Positions 1-9,088 of a stretch of DNA of 64,000 bases are shown piece after piece. The translations under genes and the position numbers were made by a program. Position 1 is the stretch's first letter. Each line of letters opens with the position of its first letter. The stretch lies in contig CALOAN010000006.1 in NCBI GenBank assembly GCA_942491345.1, positions 1 through 64,000 on the forward strand. Reading direction: 5' to 3'. This stretch comes from JAHEEL01 sp942491345. GTDB taxonomy: Bacteria > Actinomycetota > Acidimicrobiia > Spongiisociales > UBA5794. Below the pieces are notes generated by a model that worked only from the letters and a program-made list of their open reading frames with translations, ran no database searches and was not told where the DNA came from.

Positions 1-1137
1 AATCCGTCGGTGGTTTGGTGGACGGTGGGTGGTTGTTCTGGACTGGGGGTGGCGGCGGTCCTGTCGGGGCCGGAGAGGATGTCTGGTACAGATCTTGGTC
101 CCTGCTGTTGGTTCGTTCTGTGGCGCCGGATGGTCGTGTGTTGATCCGTCTGGGTCATGAGGCGGTGGATGATTATCTCGAGGTCCTCGCGGTGCGGTGT
201 CGACCGAACACGGTGATAGCGGCAGGGTCCGATTTGAAGATCTTCTTCACGGCGGTGGCGAAGGATCCAGTCGGGGTGACGACGGCGGATGTGTTGGGGT
301 TCTCGCCACGGCGCAGCGGGTGGCTGGTGACCTGAATGTGATCCGGGCTTGTGGATGGCGAGTCGGGGTTGTCGGCGCGTGACGATCAAGCGTCGCCCGT
401 CGTCGCTTGGTTACAATTCATGTTTGCGTTCCTGGTCGCCGGGGCGATGTGGATTCGAATCCGGTGCCTGCAGGGCTGCCGACTCGCCGGTCTCGCCGTC
501 GGGGCCGTCGGGGGTGCTGGTCTGCATCGCCAACGACGTTGCCACGGGTCGGCTCCTGACGAGTCGATGCGTTGCTGGCGGTGTCGCCGTCTGGTGGGAC
601 TGGCGATGCCCGCTAAATGGTGCTGGGCGGGCTACGTCGCTGCGAGGTCCTCGGCCTTCGTCTCGGCCACGTCCAGGTCGCGGAGCGGTCGTTGTTCATC
701 GCCGAAGGCAAGGGCGGCCATCAACGGGTGATCCCGATCTCGAACACGTTCTTCGCTGTGGTGGGCAACTACCTGCACCACGAACGACCCCACGGCATTG
801 AGACCGACAGAGTGTTCGTCACGCTCAAGGGCCCCAACCGGGGCAAGCCGATGACCGCTGATGGTGTCGACAAGATCTTGCAGGCAGCACGTGCCGCGCC
901 GGTCTGCATCGGGCGACGTGCCATCAGCTCCGTCACACTTGTCTGACCCGGCTACGTGAGGCCGGCATGGAACTCGAAGCTGTCCAGGCTCAAGCCGGCC
1001 ACGCCTCGATCGAGTCGACGCGCATCTACCTGCACCTCTCCAACGACTGGCTCGCCGGCGAATATCGGCGAGCATCCGAACGCATCGACGCTGACGCCGC
1101 AGCCGAGCTCATCGCGATGCAAGAGATCAGCCAATGA
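1..1137 (+). pseudogene. Decayed tyrosine recombinase A (5' end outside window)
   Basis: Remnant of a site-specific tyrosine recombinase of the type found in tandem recombinase elements. An N-terminal SAM-like core-binding segment can be read at about 100-320 (…VDDYLEVLAVRCRPNT…). The catalytic domain follows from about 617 (…GGLRRCEVLGLRL…, first catalytic Arg) and continues in another frame at about 900-1130 (HQLRHTCLTRL box, QAGHASIESTRIYLHL with the Tyr nucleophile). Several reading-frame changes between these blocks mean no intact protein can be made, although all catalytic signatures survive. The final frame stops at TGA 1135-1137 and overlaps the ATG of the next recombinase by 4 nt, so the two were once translationally coupled. 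The left part of the element lies outside the window. Confidence 0.8.
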
Positions 1138-2440
1138 CCGTCGCCGCTGTCGCCGTCGAGACGCAACCCGAGCCCTGGTTCCCGTCGAATGCATCGAACC
1201 GTGAGTGGGCGCAGAGGTCTGCCGCAGCGCCGCAGTTCGTTGCCACCATGCGCCGCTACCTGGTGCAACCTCACCACATTCCTGGCTCCTCGCAGCGTCG
1301 AGGTCGCCGACCAGACGTTGCGTCAGTTCACGCGGTGGGTCACCATCACCACCGACGTCGTGGTCGTTGCTGACATCGAACGACGCCACGTCGAGGACTA
1401 CAAGGTGTGGCTCGCCGCTCAACCCGGCCAGAAGGTCAGCTGCTCGCCAAGAACGACTCAGCGGCATCGAGCTCCGCACGATCCGGATCTTCCTCGAGCG
1501 GCTGATCAGAATGGGGACTGGCCCGACGCGCCCGGCCTGCAACCCGATCCTGCAACGGCGACATCCCACCACGCACCGACGAACCGATCCCGAAGTTCCT
1601 CACCGACCAACAAGCCGCCGCGTTCATGGCCGCCGCTCGCGCCCACCCCGTCGCGCTATCGGCTCGTCGCCGAAATCCTCGCCCGCACCGGACTGCGCGC
1701 ATCGGAACTCTGCGAGCTCGCCGCTGACGCCGTCACCCGCATCGGCAACGACGGCTACTGGCTCCGCGTCCCGGTCGGCAAGCTCCGCAACGACCGTCAT
1801 GATCCCCCTGCACCCCGACGTCGTCGAACTGTTCGCCGAATGGACCGCCACCAACAGCGAACACATCCGCCACAGCCGCCGCCTACTCGCCGACCACCAC
1901 GACCCGATCGATCGACGCACCGTCCACCGAATCGTCGCCCGCATCGGCGCCATCGCCGGGATCGACGACATGCACCCCCACCGTCTCCGACACACCCTCG
2001 CCACCCAAGCCATCAACCGCGGCATGCGCCTCGAAGCAATCGCCGCACTCCTCGGCCACCGCAGCCTCGAGATGACCCTCGTCTACGCCAAGATCACCGA
2101 CCGCGTCGTCGCTGACGAATACGCCGCCGTGTGCGAACAGATCGACGCCCTCTACGCCAGACCCGCCGGCTTGAAAACCGACGGGAACGGATCAGCCGGC
2201 ATGGACGGCTCGCCGCCGAATACAACCAAACCATGCTCGGCAACGGATGGTGCAACCGGCCCGCCCTCCTCGATCGCCAATTCGAATCGATCCGCGAAAC
2301 CCGCGCCTACTACACCACCGACACCACCTTCAACGCCGGTCCTCCAAGCCCAACGAGACCACGCCGCCCAACACGACCAACACCACCGCGTCGACCTCTT
2401 CCAGATGCTCATCGACCGCAACCAACACGCCACACCGTGA
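1134..2440 (+). pseudogene. Decayed tyrosine recombinase B with degraded Cys-rich tail
   Basis: Second recombinase of a tandem pair. It begins at ATG 1134 inside the stop of the first. Reading in successive frames gives a core-binding domain (about 1134-1450), a catalytic domain with TGLRASELCEL (about 1690), HPHRLRHTLATQ (about 1975) and HRSLEMTLVYAKI (about 2060), then a C-terminal tail near 2240-2430. About six frame changes are needed, so it is a pseudogene. From memory, intact relatives carry a zinc-ribbon-like tail with several Cys; here the tail reads CNRPALLDRQFESIRETR, and most expected Cys positions are CGC (Arg) where TGC would give Cys. That looks like relaxed selection plus transitions. 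The family is clear; the element's ends are not visible. Confidence 0.8.
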
Positions 2441-2532
2441 CTCCGGATTACCCTATAACCAGAAAACGCTTCGACGCGAGTCACTCTATAAGTGCCGTTA
2501 TGGGCGGACAGGGATGGCGAGGGGTGGTGTTC

Positions 2533-3174
2533 CTAGGAGCCGCTGCCCGAGAAGGCTCTGCGTACGTGCTCGTCGGAGTACGGATATGTGACGAGTTCGT
2601 AGGAGATCAGCCCATCCTCGTCATGTTCCGTCAGGCTGATGCCCGCCAGCTCGAACGGATTCCCGGCAGCGTTGGTCCCGTGCCACATCCAGAGGGCTCC
2701 GCCCTGTGATCCATCGTCGCAGAGCCAAGTGTCGTACGTATCAACCCTCGCGTCTGCCATGCCGTAGAGGGTGTTGAAAAAACCGGTCCTCCAGCCGACC
2801 GCACCGAAGACGTCATCGTCCATCAGAGCGTCGCCTTTGGCATGCGTTGCAAGCAGGTCTGCGATCTCGTCTTCGGTTCCGAACGCCTCCGGGTCGTCCA
2901 GGATCGCCCTGATCTCCGCCTGGCCCCTCGCTGCGTTGTCGTGGCGGTCGCTCGAATCAGTAGCCTGCGCCAGTGCATCCCGTTCGGCGCTGATGGCTAC
3001 AGCCTGGGCTTCGGCGTCTGCGAGTTCCTGTTCTGTCTCAGCGAGTTGTTGATCAGCGAGGGCGAGTTCCTGTTCGAGAGCCTGGTACTCGTCGGATGTG
3101 GTCGGATCGCTGGACGAACAGCCAGCTGCGACCAGCACCAGGACCGCAATGCTGGCGACGACGGTTCTCTTCAT
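2533..3174 (-). CDS. Lipoprotein with coiled coil and SnoaL/NTF2-like domain
   Basis: Predicted 213-aa secreted lipoprotein. The N-terminus MKRTVVASIAVLVLVAAGCS is a lipoprotein signal with a lipobox (VAAGC), so the mature protein should be lipid-anchored outside the membrane. Residues about 25-75 form an Ala/Glu-rich coiled coil (repeated xxLAExEQELADAEA). The rest (…DDDVFGAVGWRTGFFNTLYGMAD…, …GISLTEHDEDGLISYELVTYPY…) resembles the SnoaL-like/NTF2 fold, which often binds small hydrophobic ligands, but no catalytic residues can be named. I chose the ATG at 3174 because GGAGG lies 6 nt upstream and the signal peptide starts there; a longer in-frame extension upstream has no such support. It stands alone between the recombinase remnants and the sigma-factor locus. 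Confidence 0.75.
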   Translation of the reverse strand: MKRTVVASIAVLVLVAAGCSSSDPTTSDEYQALEQELALADQQLAETEQELADAEAQAVAISAERDALAQATDSSDRHDNAARGQAEIRAILDDPEAFGTEDEIADLLATHAKGDALMDDDVFGAVGWRTGFFNTLYGMADARVDTYDTWLCDDGSQGGALWMWHGTNAAGNPFELAGISLTEHDEDGLISYELVTYPYSDEHVRRAFSGSGS

Positions 3175-3297
3175 GAATCCTCCAGTCTCACCCACGATCG
3201 TTCCGTCCCTCTCACTCAAGTAACCCATCGACCCCCCTGGGGTGGGCGACTCGCTTTCCGACTCCTCGGATGGTCCATGTCCACCACCAATCATCTA

Positions 3298-4674
3298 TCA
3301 GTGGCTTTCCTTTGGTGTGGGGATGAGTGGTGCGGTGAGTCGTCTCGTCATGATCCGTCCGTTTCGGTGCGAGTGTTTGCTGTGGCGAGTGAGTTCTACG
3401 GTGTCGCCGGTGGTGGGGTCAATGGCGAGGACGTTGTTCGTATAGCCGGTTGACGTCGAGGTGCGGCAGGTGTTGCCGATGGCGACAAATCCGGGTATTG
3501 ATCGGGTCGTAGACCAACGCTGAGGGGAATACTTCCAGAGCGGTCGTGAAGCTGCATTCCCAGGTGAACGTGACCGGTTCGAGTCTGCAGAGATCGCCGG
3601 TGTTGGTGTATGCGGTGTCGCCTCCGGTGGCGTAGCTGAACGGTCCGAAGAGTCCCGCGGCACCGGGAGGGTCGGCCAGGTCGGTGGCTTCACCGGTTCG
3701 GGGATTGACCAGCTTGCTGTGTCCTGGAACGGCGTGCCGTAGGAACGCCAGGCGATCGGCTTCAGCTACATGGCCGATGAGGTAATGGCGGGTTGCTCGT
3801 TTCGGTTCGGCCTTCGCTGGTGATCTCGCGGCTCGCTGGTGACGCCGATCTCGGTCCAGGTGTCGGTGTCTACGTCGTAGGCGACCAGCATCCCATCATC
3901 GAACTGGAGCAGGACGAGTCCCGAGATCGGGTCGTAGACGGCTCCGGGCCAGGCTGCTCCCAGATCACGATCAACGGGGAAGCTTCGACGCGTCCACGTA
4001 TTCGACGCGGCGTCGTAGGCGTAGACGTTTCGAGGTCCGAACGCGATCGTACGGTCGGAGTCGATGTCGTAGACGAGTTGACCTCTGCTGACGTAGGCGT
4101 AGGTGGTGGCCGGAACGAAAGCCGGGTCCATCGCCTGCCATGTGTTCGTACACACATCGAACGTCCACGTCTCACCGGATCTGTCGATGAAGACAATCCT
4201 CCCGGCATGGGTATCGAACACCGCGGCTCGGTGGCCCTGCGGCCCCTCGGCCTGACGGGCCTGGTCAACCGGTCCTGAGCATTCGTCGGTGCCTTGAGGG
4301 TGATAGCGGCCGGTGGCGCTGTACCTGCACCTTGCTGTAGCCAGAACCGAAGACCACCGATCCGGTATGACAGGATCGGCCACACCAGCCGTCGACGTCG
4401 TCACCGAGACGGTGGTCGTGGTAGCTGGGACGGTGGTGGCGACGATGGGTTCGTCGACTACGTTGGTTCGGATGCCACGTCCGATGAGCCAGACGACGCC
4501 GCCAATCAGGATGAACACGGCGACGGCGGCCCCGACCGCGACCGCCCAGTTCGGAACCCGCCACGCACGGACGGGTGCTCGTGGCGGCCCGGTTGGCAGA
4601 TCGGGCGGCGCAGGCGACCCGTCGACCACTTGTTGCATCATCGTGTGGATCTTGTCGTCGAGTCGGCTACTCAT
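3298..4674 (-). pseudogene. Frameshifted membrane anti-sigma-like protein with Kelch-type sensor domain
   Basis: Partner of the upstream ECF sigma gene, whose 3' end it overlaps by 8 nt. A cytoplasmic N-terminus of about 40 aa (MSSRLDDKIHTMMQQVVDGS) precedes one transmembrane helix (WAVAVGAAVAVFILIGGVVW), a Thr-rich linker and an outer domain with Kelch-like blades (…NVYAYDAASNTWTRRSF…, …MLVAYDVDTDTWTEIG…). The first frame stops at 3766. The same protein continues in a second frame from about 3800 (…HYLIGHVAEADRLAFLRHAVPGH…) and a third from about 3500 to the stop at 3298. At least two frameshifts therefore break it. The role as membrane anti-sigma with an extracytoplasmic sensor is inferred from gene order and topology; no ZAS zinc motif is seen. 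If the indels are sequencing errors, the intact protein would be about 455 aa. Confidence 0.65.
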
Positions 4675-5104
4675 CGAGCAACCTCCCTAGCTTGTGACGG
4701 CTACGGCCAAGGCGTCTGCGCACCGTCCGCTCACTCACCTTGAGCTGACCGGCGACCTCAGGTTCGGTGAGGTCCTCCCAGTACGTGAGGAACACCACTG
4801 CGCGCTCCTCAACGCTGAGATGGCCGAGGGCTTCCCACACGTCAACAGTCCCATCGATCGGCGTCGCTGCCCCCATGGTTCCGGCTTCTCGCTCGCGACG
4901 GTGGCGGCGAGAATCGGATCGGTTCTTCATGCGTGCCTGGGAGACCACAGCCCGGTACAGGTAGGCCCGCTGATTGTTGACCTCATCCCACCCGGGTGAC
5001 CACATGCTCCGTAGCAGCGCTTCGGAGACGACATCCTGCGCGTCGGTCGGTCCGACCACCGATGTGGCGAAACGCGTCAACTCAACTCCGTACCGCTCAA
5101 ACAC
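4667..5104 (-). CDS. ECF-type RNA polymerase sigma factor
   Basis: 145-aa extracytoplasmic-function sigma factor. Region 2 is at the N-terminus (RFATSVVGPTDAQDVVSEAL…, with the acidic DAQDVV core). A variable linker follows, then region 4 with a helix-turn-helix (LSVEERAVVFLTYWEDLTEPEVAGQLKVSERTVRRRLGRS). It is short for the family and lacks much of the usual first helix. The only in-frame start is GTG at 5104, because an in-frame stop lies about 30 nt upstream. The downstream gene encodes a membrane protein that probably sequesters it. With that partner frameshifted, the sigma factor may be constitutively free, or the whole locus may be inactive. Target promoters cannot be deduced. Confidence 0.75.
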   Translation of the reverse strand: MFERYGVELTRFATSVVGPTDAQDVVSEALLRSMWSPGWDEVNNQRAYLYRAVVSQARMKNRSDSRRHRREREAGTMGAATPIDGTVDVWEALGHLSVEERAVVFLTYWEDLTEPEVAGQLKVSERTVRRRLGRSRHKLGRLLDE

Positions 5105-5800
5105 GTCGCTCTTGGAGAGCGCCCATATCTATAGATGCCAAGCCCCCGAAACTGACAGGGAATTCGACCCTTCAGATTCCTGTCACCCCGACATACCGCC
5201 CATATCCGGCACTATGTTCGGCTGCCGGTGGCATCGATGCCAGGGCTTGATCCTGCTCCCGGAGCCAACTCGCCGTGAAGTGGCGAGGATTCATCGGAGA
5301 GCGTCTGTTGGTTTCTCGGTCGGCGTGGTCGTGAAGGCTGGACCATTCTTGACACGGGGTTCCGTCGTGCCGACGACGATCTAGTGGCAGTCGACCCGGG
5401 CGACAGCAAAGCGGTTCTGATCACCCACGATCAGCTGCAAGGCAGCGGTGTCTCCACTTCGCGATCGGTCGACATATGTCCCTCGGATGCCACCGCCTCG
5501 AGGCGGTGGATCTGCTCGAGGTGCATCCCGGAGAGTTGGGCGGCCAAGTCGAATGCCGTGACATCGGTGAGTTTGAGGCGAGGCGGGCCGGCGTCACGTA
5601 CCACTCACCTCGCTACGAAACCCACTGAACGCGGTCCGTAGACGAGGAGCCGCTGGACGAACGGCCGGCTTTGGTCCGCATTTGGTCCGCGGGAGAACGG
5701 AAAACGACCGGGAACGACGCGAACCAGTGAGAGTCGAAACTCCTTACACCACAAGGGTTTCCGGCGACATGTCAATGTGATCCGAACCCCCTGATTCTGA
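5105..5800. other. Non-coding/eroded interval upstream of att copy 1
   Basis: No convincing gene except one small minus-strand frame described separately. An imperfect hairpin (TGACAGGGAAT … ATTCCTGTCA) lies near 5154-5187. A tandem decamer TTTGGTCCGC occurs at 5670-5679 and 5681-5690, about 110 bp upstream of the tRNA-Arg-derived repeat. This spacing and duplication resemble arm-type binding sites of an integrase. A short plus-strand frame just before it (…DEEPLDERPALVRIW…) could be the last codons of a lost integrase, but that is a guess. Confidence 0.4.
5431..5604 (-). CDS. Possible small protein of unknown function (57 aa)
   Basis: Small open frame starting at GTG 5604, immediately after an in-frame stop, and ending at 5431. 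The translation has a normal, helix-rich composition (LKLTDVTAFDLAAQLSGMHL, EQIHRLEAVASEGHM) unlike the Arg/Pro-rich products typical of non-coding frames in this GC-rich DNA. It may be a genuine small protein or the tail of a decayed gene. I do not recognise a family and no strong ribosome-binding site is visible. Confidence 0.25.
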   Translation of the reverse strand: MVRDAGPPRLKLTDVTAFDLAAQLSGMHLEQIHRLEAVASEGHMSTDREVETPLPCS

Positions 5801-5845
5801 CTACGGATCAGGAGGTTGGGGATTCGAGTTCCTCCGGGCGTGCTG
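5801..5845 (+). repeat. 45-bp direct repeat, copy 1: 3' half of tRNA-Arg(ACG), probable attachment site
   Basis: Begins in the anticodon loop (CTACGGA, anticodon ACG) and runs through the variable and T arms (GGGGATTCGAGTTCCTC) to the acceptor 3' strand. Identical base for base to 9415-9459. Copy 1 keeps the 5' strand of the anticodon stem (CTGA at 5797-5800), but no D-arm or acceptor 5' strand lies upstream, so it is not a functional tRNA. A terminator-like hairpin follows (ACCCCTGC … GCGGGGGT, then TTTCT). Truncated tRNA 3' ends are classic products of tyrosine-recombinase integration, so this is most simply read as attL or attR. Confidence 0.7.
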
Positions 5846-5961
5846 CTGAGACCCCTGCTGTGGCGGGGGTTTCTGCTATCTCCCGCCGAGTTCGAGTCCT
5901 CGTGTGCGTTCGTTGGGCCGCGTCTGGGCCGCGAGGTTTCGAGCCCGGATCTCCGGCTCCT

Positions 5962-6822
5962 TCACGAGGTTGCCTCGCGATCACCAAGACCTGCGAAATA
6001 GGTCGACCACCTCACGTGCTCTCTGCCTGCGGCCTCAAGATACTGGCTGGGGTTGTTGGCCTTGCCGTCTCGAATGCCCTGGTAGATGCCGGCGATGATC
6101 GTGCCCACGAACTCGCCCAGCTCGGCGACCCGCTCCACGCGGTATTCCTCGACGGTCATCGGGGTGTAGGTCAGGTCAGTGCCGAATGCGACGTTGATGT
6201 AGTCAGCAAGCTCGTACTGAGTGATGGCCTGACCGTGCAGGTTGTAGGTGTTGCCATCGTGCTTGTCTTCGGTGAGCAGCCGCGCATAGGCGTAGGCCAG
6301 TTCCGGTCGTGTGGTGTAGCCACATAGACCGTCGCCGGCGCAGTTGGCGATTCCACCGGCCTTCTTGTAGGTCTCGAGGTACTCGACGTCGGGTTCGATG
6401 TAGATTCCGTTGCGCCCGATCACCCAGGCCAACCCGCTACGACGCACGTCCTCTTCGGTCTGTCGATTGCTCTGGACAATCGGCGAGAACGCCGTGTCTT
6501 CATCCGCCCCTTGGACGCTGGTGTAGACAATCTTCTTCACCCTGGCGCTCCGTGCAGCCTCGATCACGTTGCGGTGCTGCTGGATGCGCCGTTCCGGAGC
6601 GTCCATTCCCGACACCAAGAGAACCGCATCCACGGATTGCAGCGACTCCTCCAGAACGCCCCTTTCGTTGTAGTCACCGGGACGGATCTCGATACCCAGA
6701 TGCTTCGCCTTGTCGGGCGTCCGAGCCAACCCGACGATGTCCTGGCTCGGGATCAGGGCAAGCACCGCCTTGACGACCTGCGTTCCCAACTGACCGCTTG
6801 CGGCAGTGATGGCTACCTTCAT
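5962..6822 (-). CDS. NmrA-like NAD(P)H-binding oxidoreductase (QorB-type)
   Basis: 286-aa atypical short-chain-dehydrogenase protein of the NmrA/quinone-oxidoreductase-2 type. The N-terminal Rossmann motif TAASGQLGTQVVKAV binds NAD(P)H. The conserved GDYNERGVLEESLQSVDAVLLVSG and KKIVYTSVQGAD segments are typical. Length fits the family (about 280-290). The start at 6822 has GGAGGAG a few bases upstream. Members reduce quinones or act as redox sensors; which applies here is unknown. It is the first gene of the 3.6-kb stretch bracketed by the tRNA-Arg repeats and points away from the att site at 5801, in the same direction as the two-component genes. Confidence 0.8.
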   Translation of the reverse strand: MKVAITAASGQLGTQVVKAVLALIPSQDIVGLARTPDKAKHLGIEIRPGDYNERGVLEESLQSVDAVLLVSGMDAPERRIQQHRNVIEAARSARVKKIVYTSVQGADEDTAFSPIVQSNRQTEEDVRRSGLAWVIGRNGIYIEPDVEYLETYKKAGGIANCAGDGLCGYTTRPELAYAYARLLTEDKHDGNTYNLHGQAITQYELADYINVAFGTDLTYTPMTVEEYRVERVAELGEFVGTIIAGIYQGIRDGKANNPSQYLEAAGREHVRWSTYFAGLGDREATS

Positions 6823-6960
6823 CCGCTCCTCCTTGTGGCTTGGGCGGGTACGTTCGCCTGCCCAGTCTGGCCCATCCGCCGCTGACTACAACGGTTCTAT
6901 CGTGACGGGCGGCCATCGACCGGCTCCGATCACCGCCCGATCGAGATCGCGTGCTTCTGG

Positions 6961-8055
6961 TCAGGTCGCTTGGTCGATCAAGGTCGACGGCTCGAGTGGG
7001 AGTATCACCTCGAAGACCGCTCCCTTGCCAAGCCCCGGCGAGGACGCCGTGACATCACCTCGGTGAGCGCGGGCCAGGGAGCGGGCGATCGTCAACCCCA
7101 CTCCTGTCCCCGTGCTCGGCTGATCGTCGACCCGGTAGAAGCGTTCGAAGATCTGGACGAGATCGGTCTGCGAGATGCCTCGCCCGGTGTCTGTGACCCG
7201 AACGACCGCGTTGGCGCTCTCGCTGCGGAGGCTCACTGTGACGGTCCCGCCCGTGGGGGTGTAGGCGAGCGAATTTCCAACGACGTTGATGAGGATCTGC
7301 GCCACTCTGTCGGCGTCGGCGTGAATCTCTACCGGCGAGTCCGTGTTCACGTGCAGTTGTACCCCCGTTGCTTCGAACTGATGTCGCAGCAGTTCGGCGA
7401 CATCTTGCAGCACCATCGCCAGGTCAAGCGGGCGGAGGTCCAGTCGATAGGAACCTTCCTGGGTCTTTGAGAGAGCCGACAGGTCGGATGCCAGCCGTTT
7501 GAGCCTGGCGGCCTCGTCGGCGATCGCCGCGAAAGCCTCGGCTGACGGCTCGACGACCCCGTCCATCAGTGCCTCCATCGAGCCCTCAATTGTCTGCAAT
7601 GGAGTGCGTAGCTCGTGAGCAACGTCGCCAATGAGCTGAAGCCGACGCGCCTCTGTCTCCTCGAGCTCGGCAGCGAGAGCGTTTACGTCGCCAGCGAGCG
7701 CCGCCAATTCCTTCGAATCCCCAGGTGGCACACGCACCGCGTAGTTGCCGCTCGCCATCCGACGAGTGGCATCGCTGGCGGCTTGTATCGGTTCGGTGAT
7801 CCTGCGAGCGGCCAATCGGGCCATGACTGATGCCGCCAACGCGGCCGTGGCGATCCCCGAGATCACGATCGTCAACAACGCACGTCCGGCGGCTGAGCGG
7901 CCGCCGCGAGGGCCGACATCGGACAGAAACAGGCCAACAACCGCGACCACGAGAACAAGGATGAACAGCGCTAGGAACATGACCCCCAGGTGAGACCAGA
8001 ACAGCTTCGACTGGAGACGGGCCTTTGTACGCGCGGGTGGGTGGTCGGTCGTCAT
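6961..8055 (-). CDS. Membrane sensor histidine kinase
   Basis: 364-aa two-component sensor kinase. Transmembrane helices lie near residues 20-50 (VMFLALFILVLVVAVVGLFL) and 60-83 (LLTIVISGIATAALAASVMA) with only a very short external loop. A HAMP-like segment (RRITEPIQAASDATRRMASG) follows, then the HisKA dimerisation box with the phospho-acceptor His (DVAHELRTPLQTIEGS) and an HATPase domain with N box (QILINVVGNSLAYTP), G1 (VTDTGRGIS) and G2 (GTGVGLTI). It overlaps the upstream response-regulator gene by 4 nt (ATGA), so the pair is translationally coupled. The tiny periplasmic loop suggests sensing within or near the membrane. The ligand is unknown. Confidence 0.9.
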   Translation of the reverse strand: MTTDHPPARTKARLQSKLFWSHLGVMFLALFILVLVVAVVGLFLSDVGPRGGRSAAGRALLTIVISGIATAALAASVMARLAARRITEPIQAASDATRRMASGNYAVRVPPGDSKELAALAGDVNALAAELEETEARRLQLIGDVAHELRTPLQTIEGSMEALMDGVVEPSAEAFAAIADEAARLKRLASDLSALSKTQEGSYRLDLRPLDLAMVLQDVAELLRHQFEATGVQLHVNTDSPVEIHADADRVAQILINVVGNSLAYTPTGGTVTVSLRSESANAVVRVTDTGRGISQTDLVQIFERFYRVDDQPSTGTGVGLTIARSLARAHRGDVTASSPGLGKGAVFEVILPLEPSTLIDQAT

Positions 8056-8750
8056 TGGGGTACGGCCACGAGCTTGTATCCGACGCCGCGCACTGTGCCG
8101 ATGACCTGAGGGTTCGCCGCGTCGTCGCCGAGCGCATTGCGCAGATTGCGGATGTGAGCATCGACGATCCTTTCGTCACCAAAGAAGTCCCAGCCCCAAA
8201 CCCGCTCGATGAGCTGACGACGGGTGAAGACCCTTCCAGGGGATTCGGCCAGAGTGGCGAGCAGATCGAATTGCAGCGCCGTGAGATCGACAACGCTTTC
8301 GTCACGGAACACTTCGCGGCGACCAACATCGACGATCACGGAGTCGAACATGAGCCGATCCGCCGATCCCGCCGCAGTTCCGGCTCGACTCCGGCGGAGC
8401 ACCGCCTTGACCCGCGCCACCAACTCTCGAGGTGAGAACGGCTTCGTGACGTAGTCATCGGCCCCCACGGACAGGCCAATGATTCGGTCGGTCTCCTCGG
8501 CGCGGGCGGTGAGGAGGATGACGTAGACGTCCGAGAGCCGGCGAATCTCGTTGAGTGCCTCGAACCCATCCATGCCGGGCATCCGTATGTCCATCACCAC
8601 AAGGTCGGGCTTCCGCATCGATACTGCCGCTACAGCCTCTTTTCCGTCTGTTGCCTCAACGACCTCGAAGCCGTCGGATCTCAGATATGAGGCGACCAGC
8701 GATCGAATCTTCTGCTCGTCATCGACCACGAGGATGCGACGTTCGTCCAT
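8052..8750 (-). CDS. OmpR-family response regulator
   Basis: 232-aa response regulator. The receiver domain has the acidic pocket (ILVVDDEQ), phospho-acceptor Asp54 (LVVMDIRMPGMDG), a switch Thr (LLTARAEE) and the invariant Lys (VTKPFSPRELVARV). A C-terminal winged helix follows (LTALQFDLLATLAE…, RRQLIERVWGWDFFGDERIVDAHIRNLR…). It is the upstream gene of a regulator-kinase pair overlapping by 4 nt and is the cognate partner of the kinase at 6961-8055. The location inside the att-bracketed cassette suggests the system is island cargo. The regulon is unknown. Confidence 0.92.
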   Translation of the reverse strand: MDERRILVVDDEQKIRSLVASYLRSDGFEVVEATDGKEAVAAVSMRKPDLVVMDIRMPGMDGFEALNEIRRLSDVYVILLTARAEETDRIIGLSVGADDYVTKPFSPRELVARVKAVLRRSRAGTAAGSADRLMFDSVIVDVGRREVFRDESVVDLTALQFDLLATLAESPGRVFTRRQLIERVWGWDFFGDERIVDAHIRNLRNALGDDAANPQVIGTVRGVGYKLVAVPQ

Positions 8751-8818
8751 TGTTCCCGATCATACGGGTCGGGTGGCCCCACCCGTCAACCGTGCCGACT
8801 GGTGGGGCCACAGGTCGA

Positions 8819-9088
8819 CTACTTCTTCTTGTCCGGCTTCTTCGACTGAGGAGCGAGGTCTTGCCGCTTGGCGAGATACTCCTCACGGTCGATCTCGCCG
8901 TTGGCATACCGCTCCTCGAGCACCGTGATTCCGGCGCTTGGCTGAGCCATCCCCGGTCCATAGCGCCTCTGGCTCCTGACAAGCATGTATGTCACCAGCC
9001 CGGTCAACAGCAGGAACAGCAGCGGACCCATGAATAGGTGTCCACCGCCCGCGGCTCGGCCTCCTAGGTCGGCAATAGCGAGCATCAT
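8819..9088 (-). CDS. Small single-pass membrane protein with SHOCT-like tail
   Basis: 89-aa protein. An N-terminal hydrophobic helix (HLFMGPLLFLLLTGLVTYML) is followed by a short SHOCT-like helix pair (ITVLEERYANGEIDREEYLAKRQDL) and a Lys-rich end. SHOCT domains are small oligomerisation motifs often at the C-terminus of membrane proteins. I chose the ATG at 9088 (MMLAIADLGG) because GAAAGGA lies about 8 nt upstream; the longer open frame upstream is not supported. It lies upstream of the two-component genes in the same direction with a 68-nt gap, so it may be co-transcribed and act as an accessory to the kinase (inference). Confidence 0.7.
   Translation of the reverse strand: MMLAIADLGGRAAGGGHLFMGPLLFLLLTGLVTYMLVRSQRRYGPGMAQPSAGITVLEERYANGEIDREEYLAKRQDLAPQSKKPDKKK

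Noticed and set aside
5740..5845. A complete tRNA-Arg gene
   Set aside because: Only the anticodon arm, T arm and 3' acceptor strand are present; no D-arm or 5' acceptor strand lies upstream of either copy.
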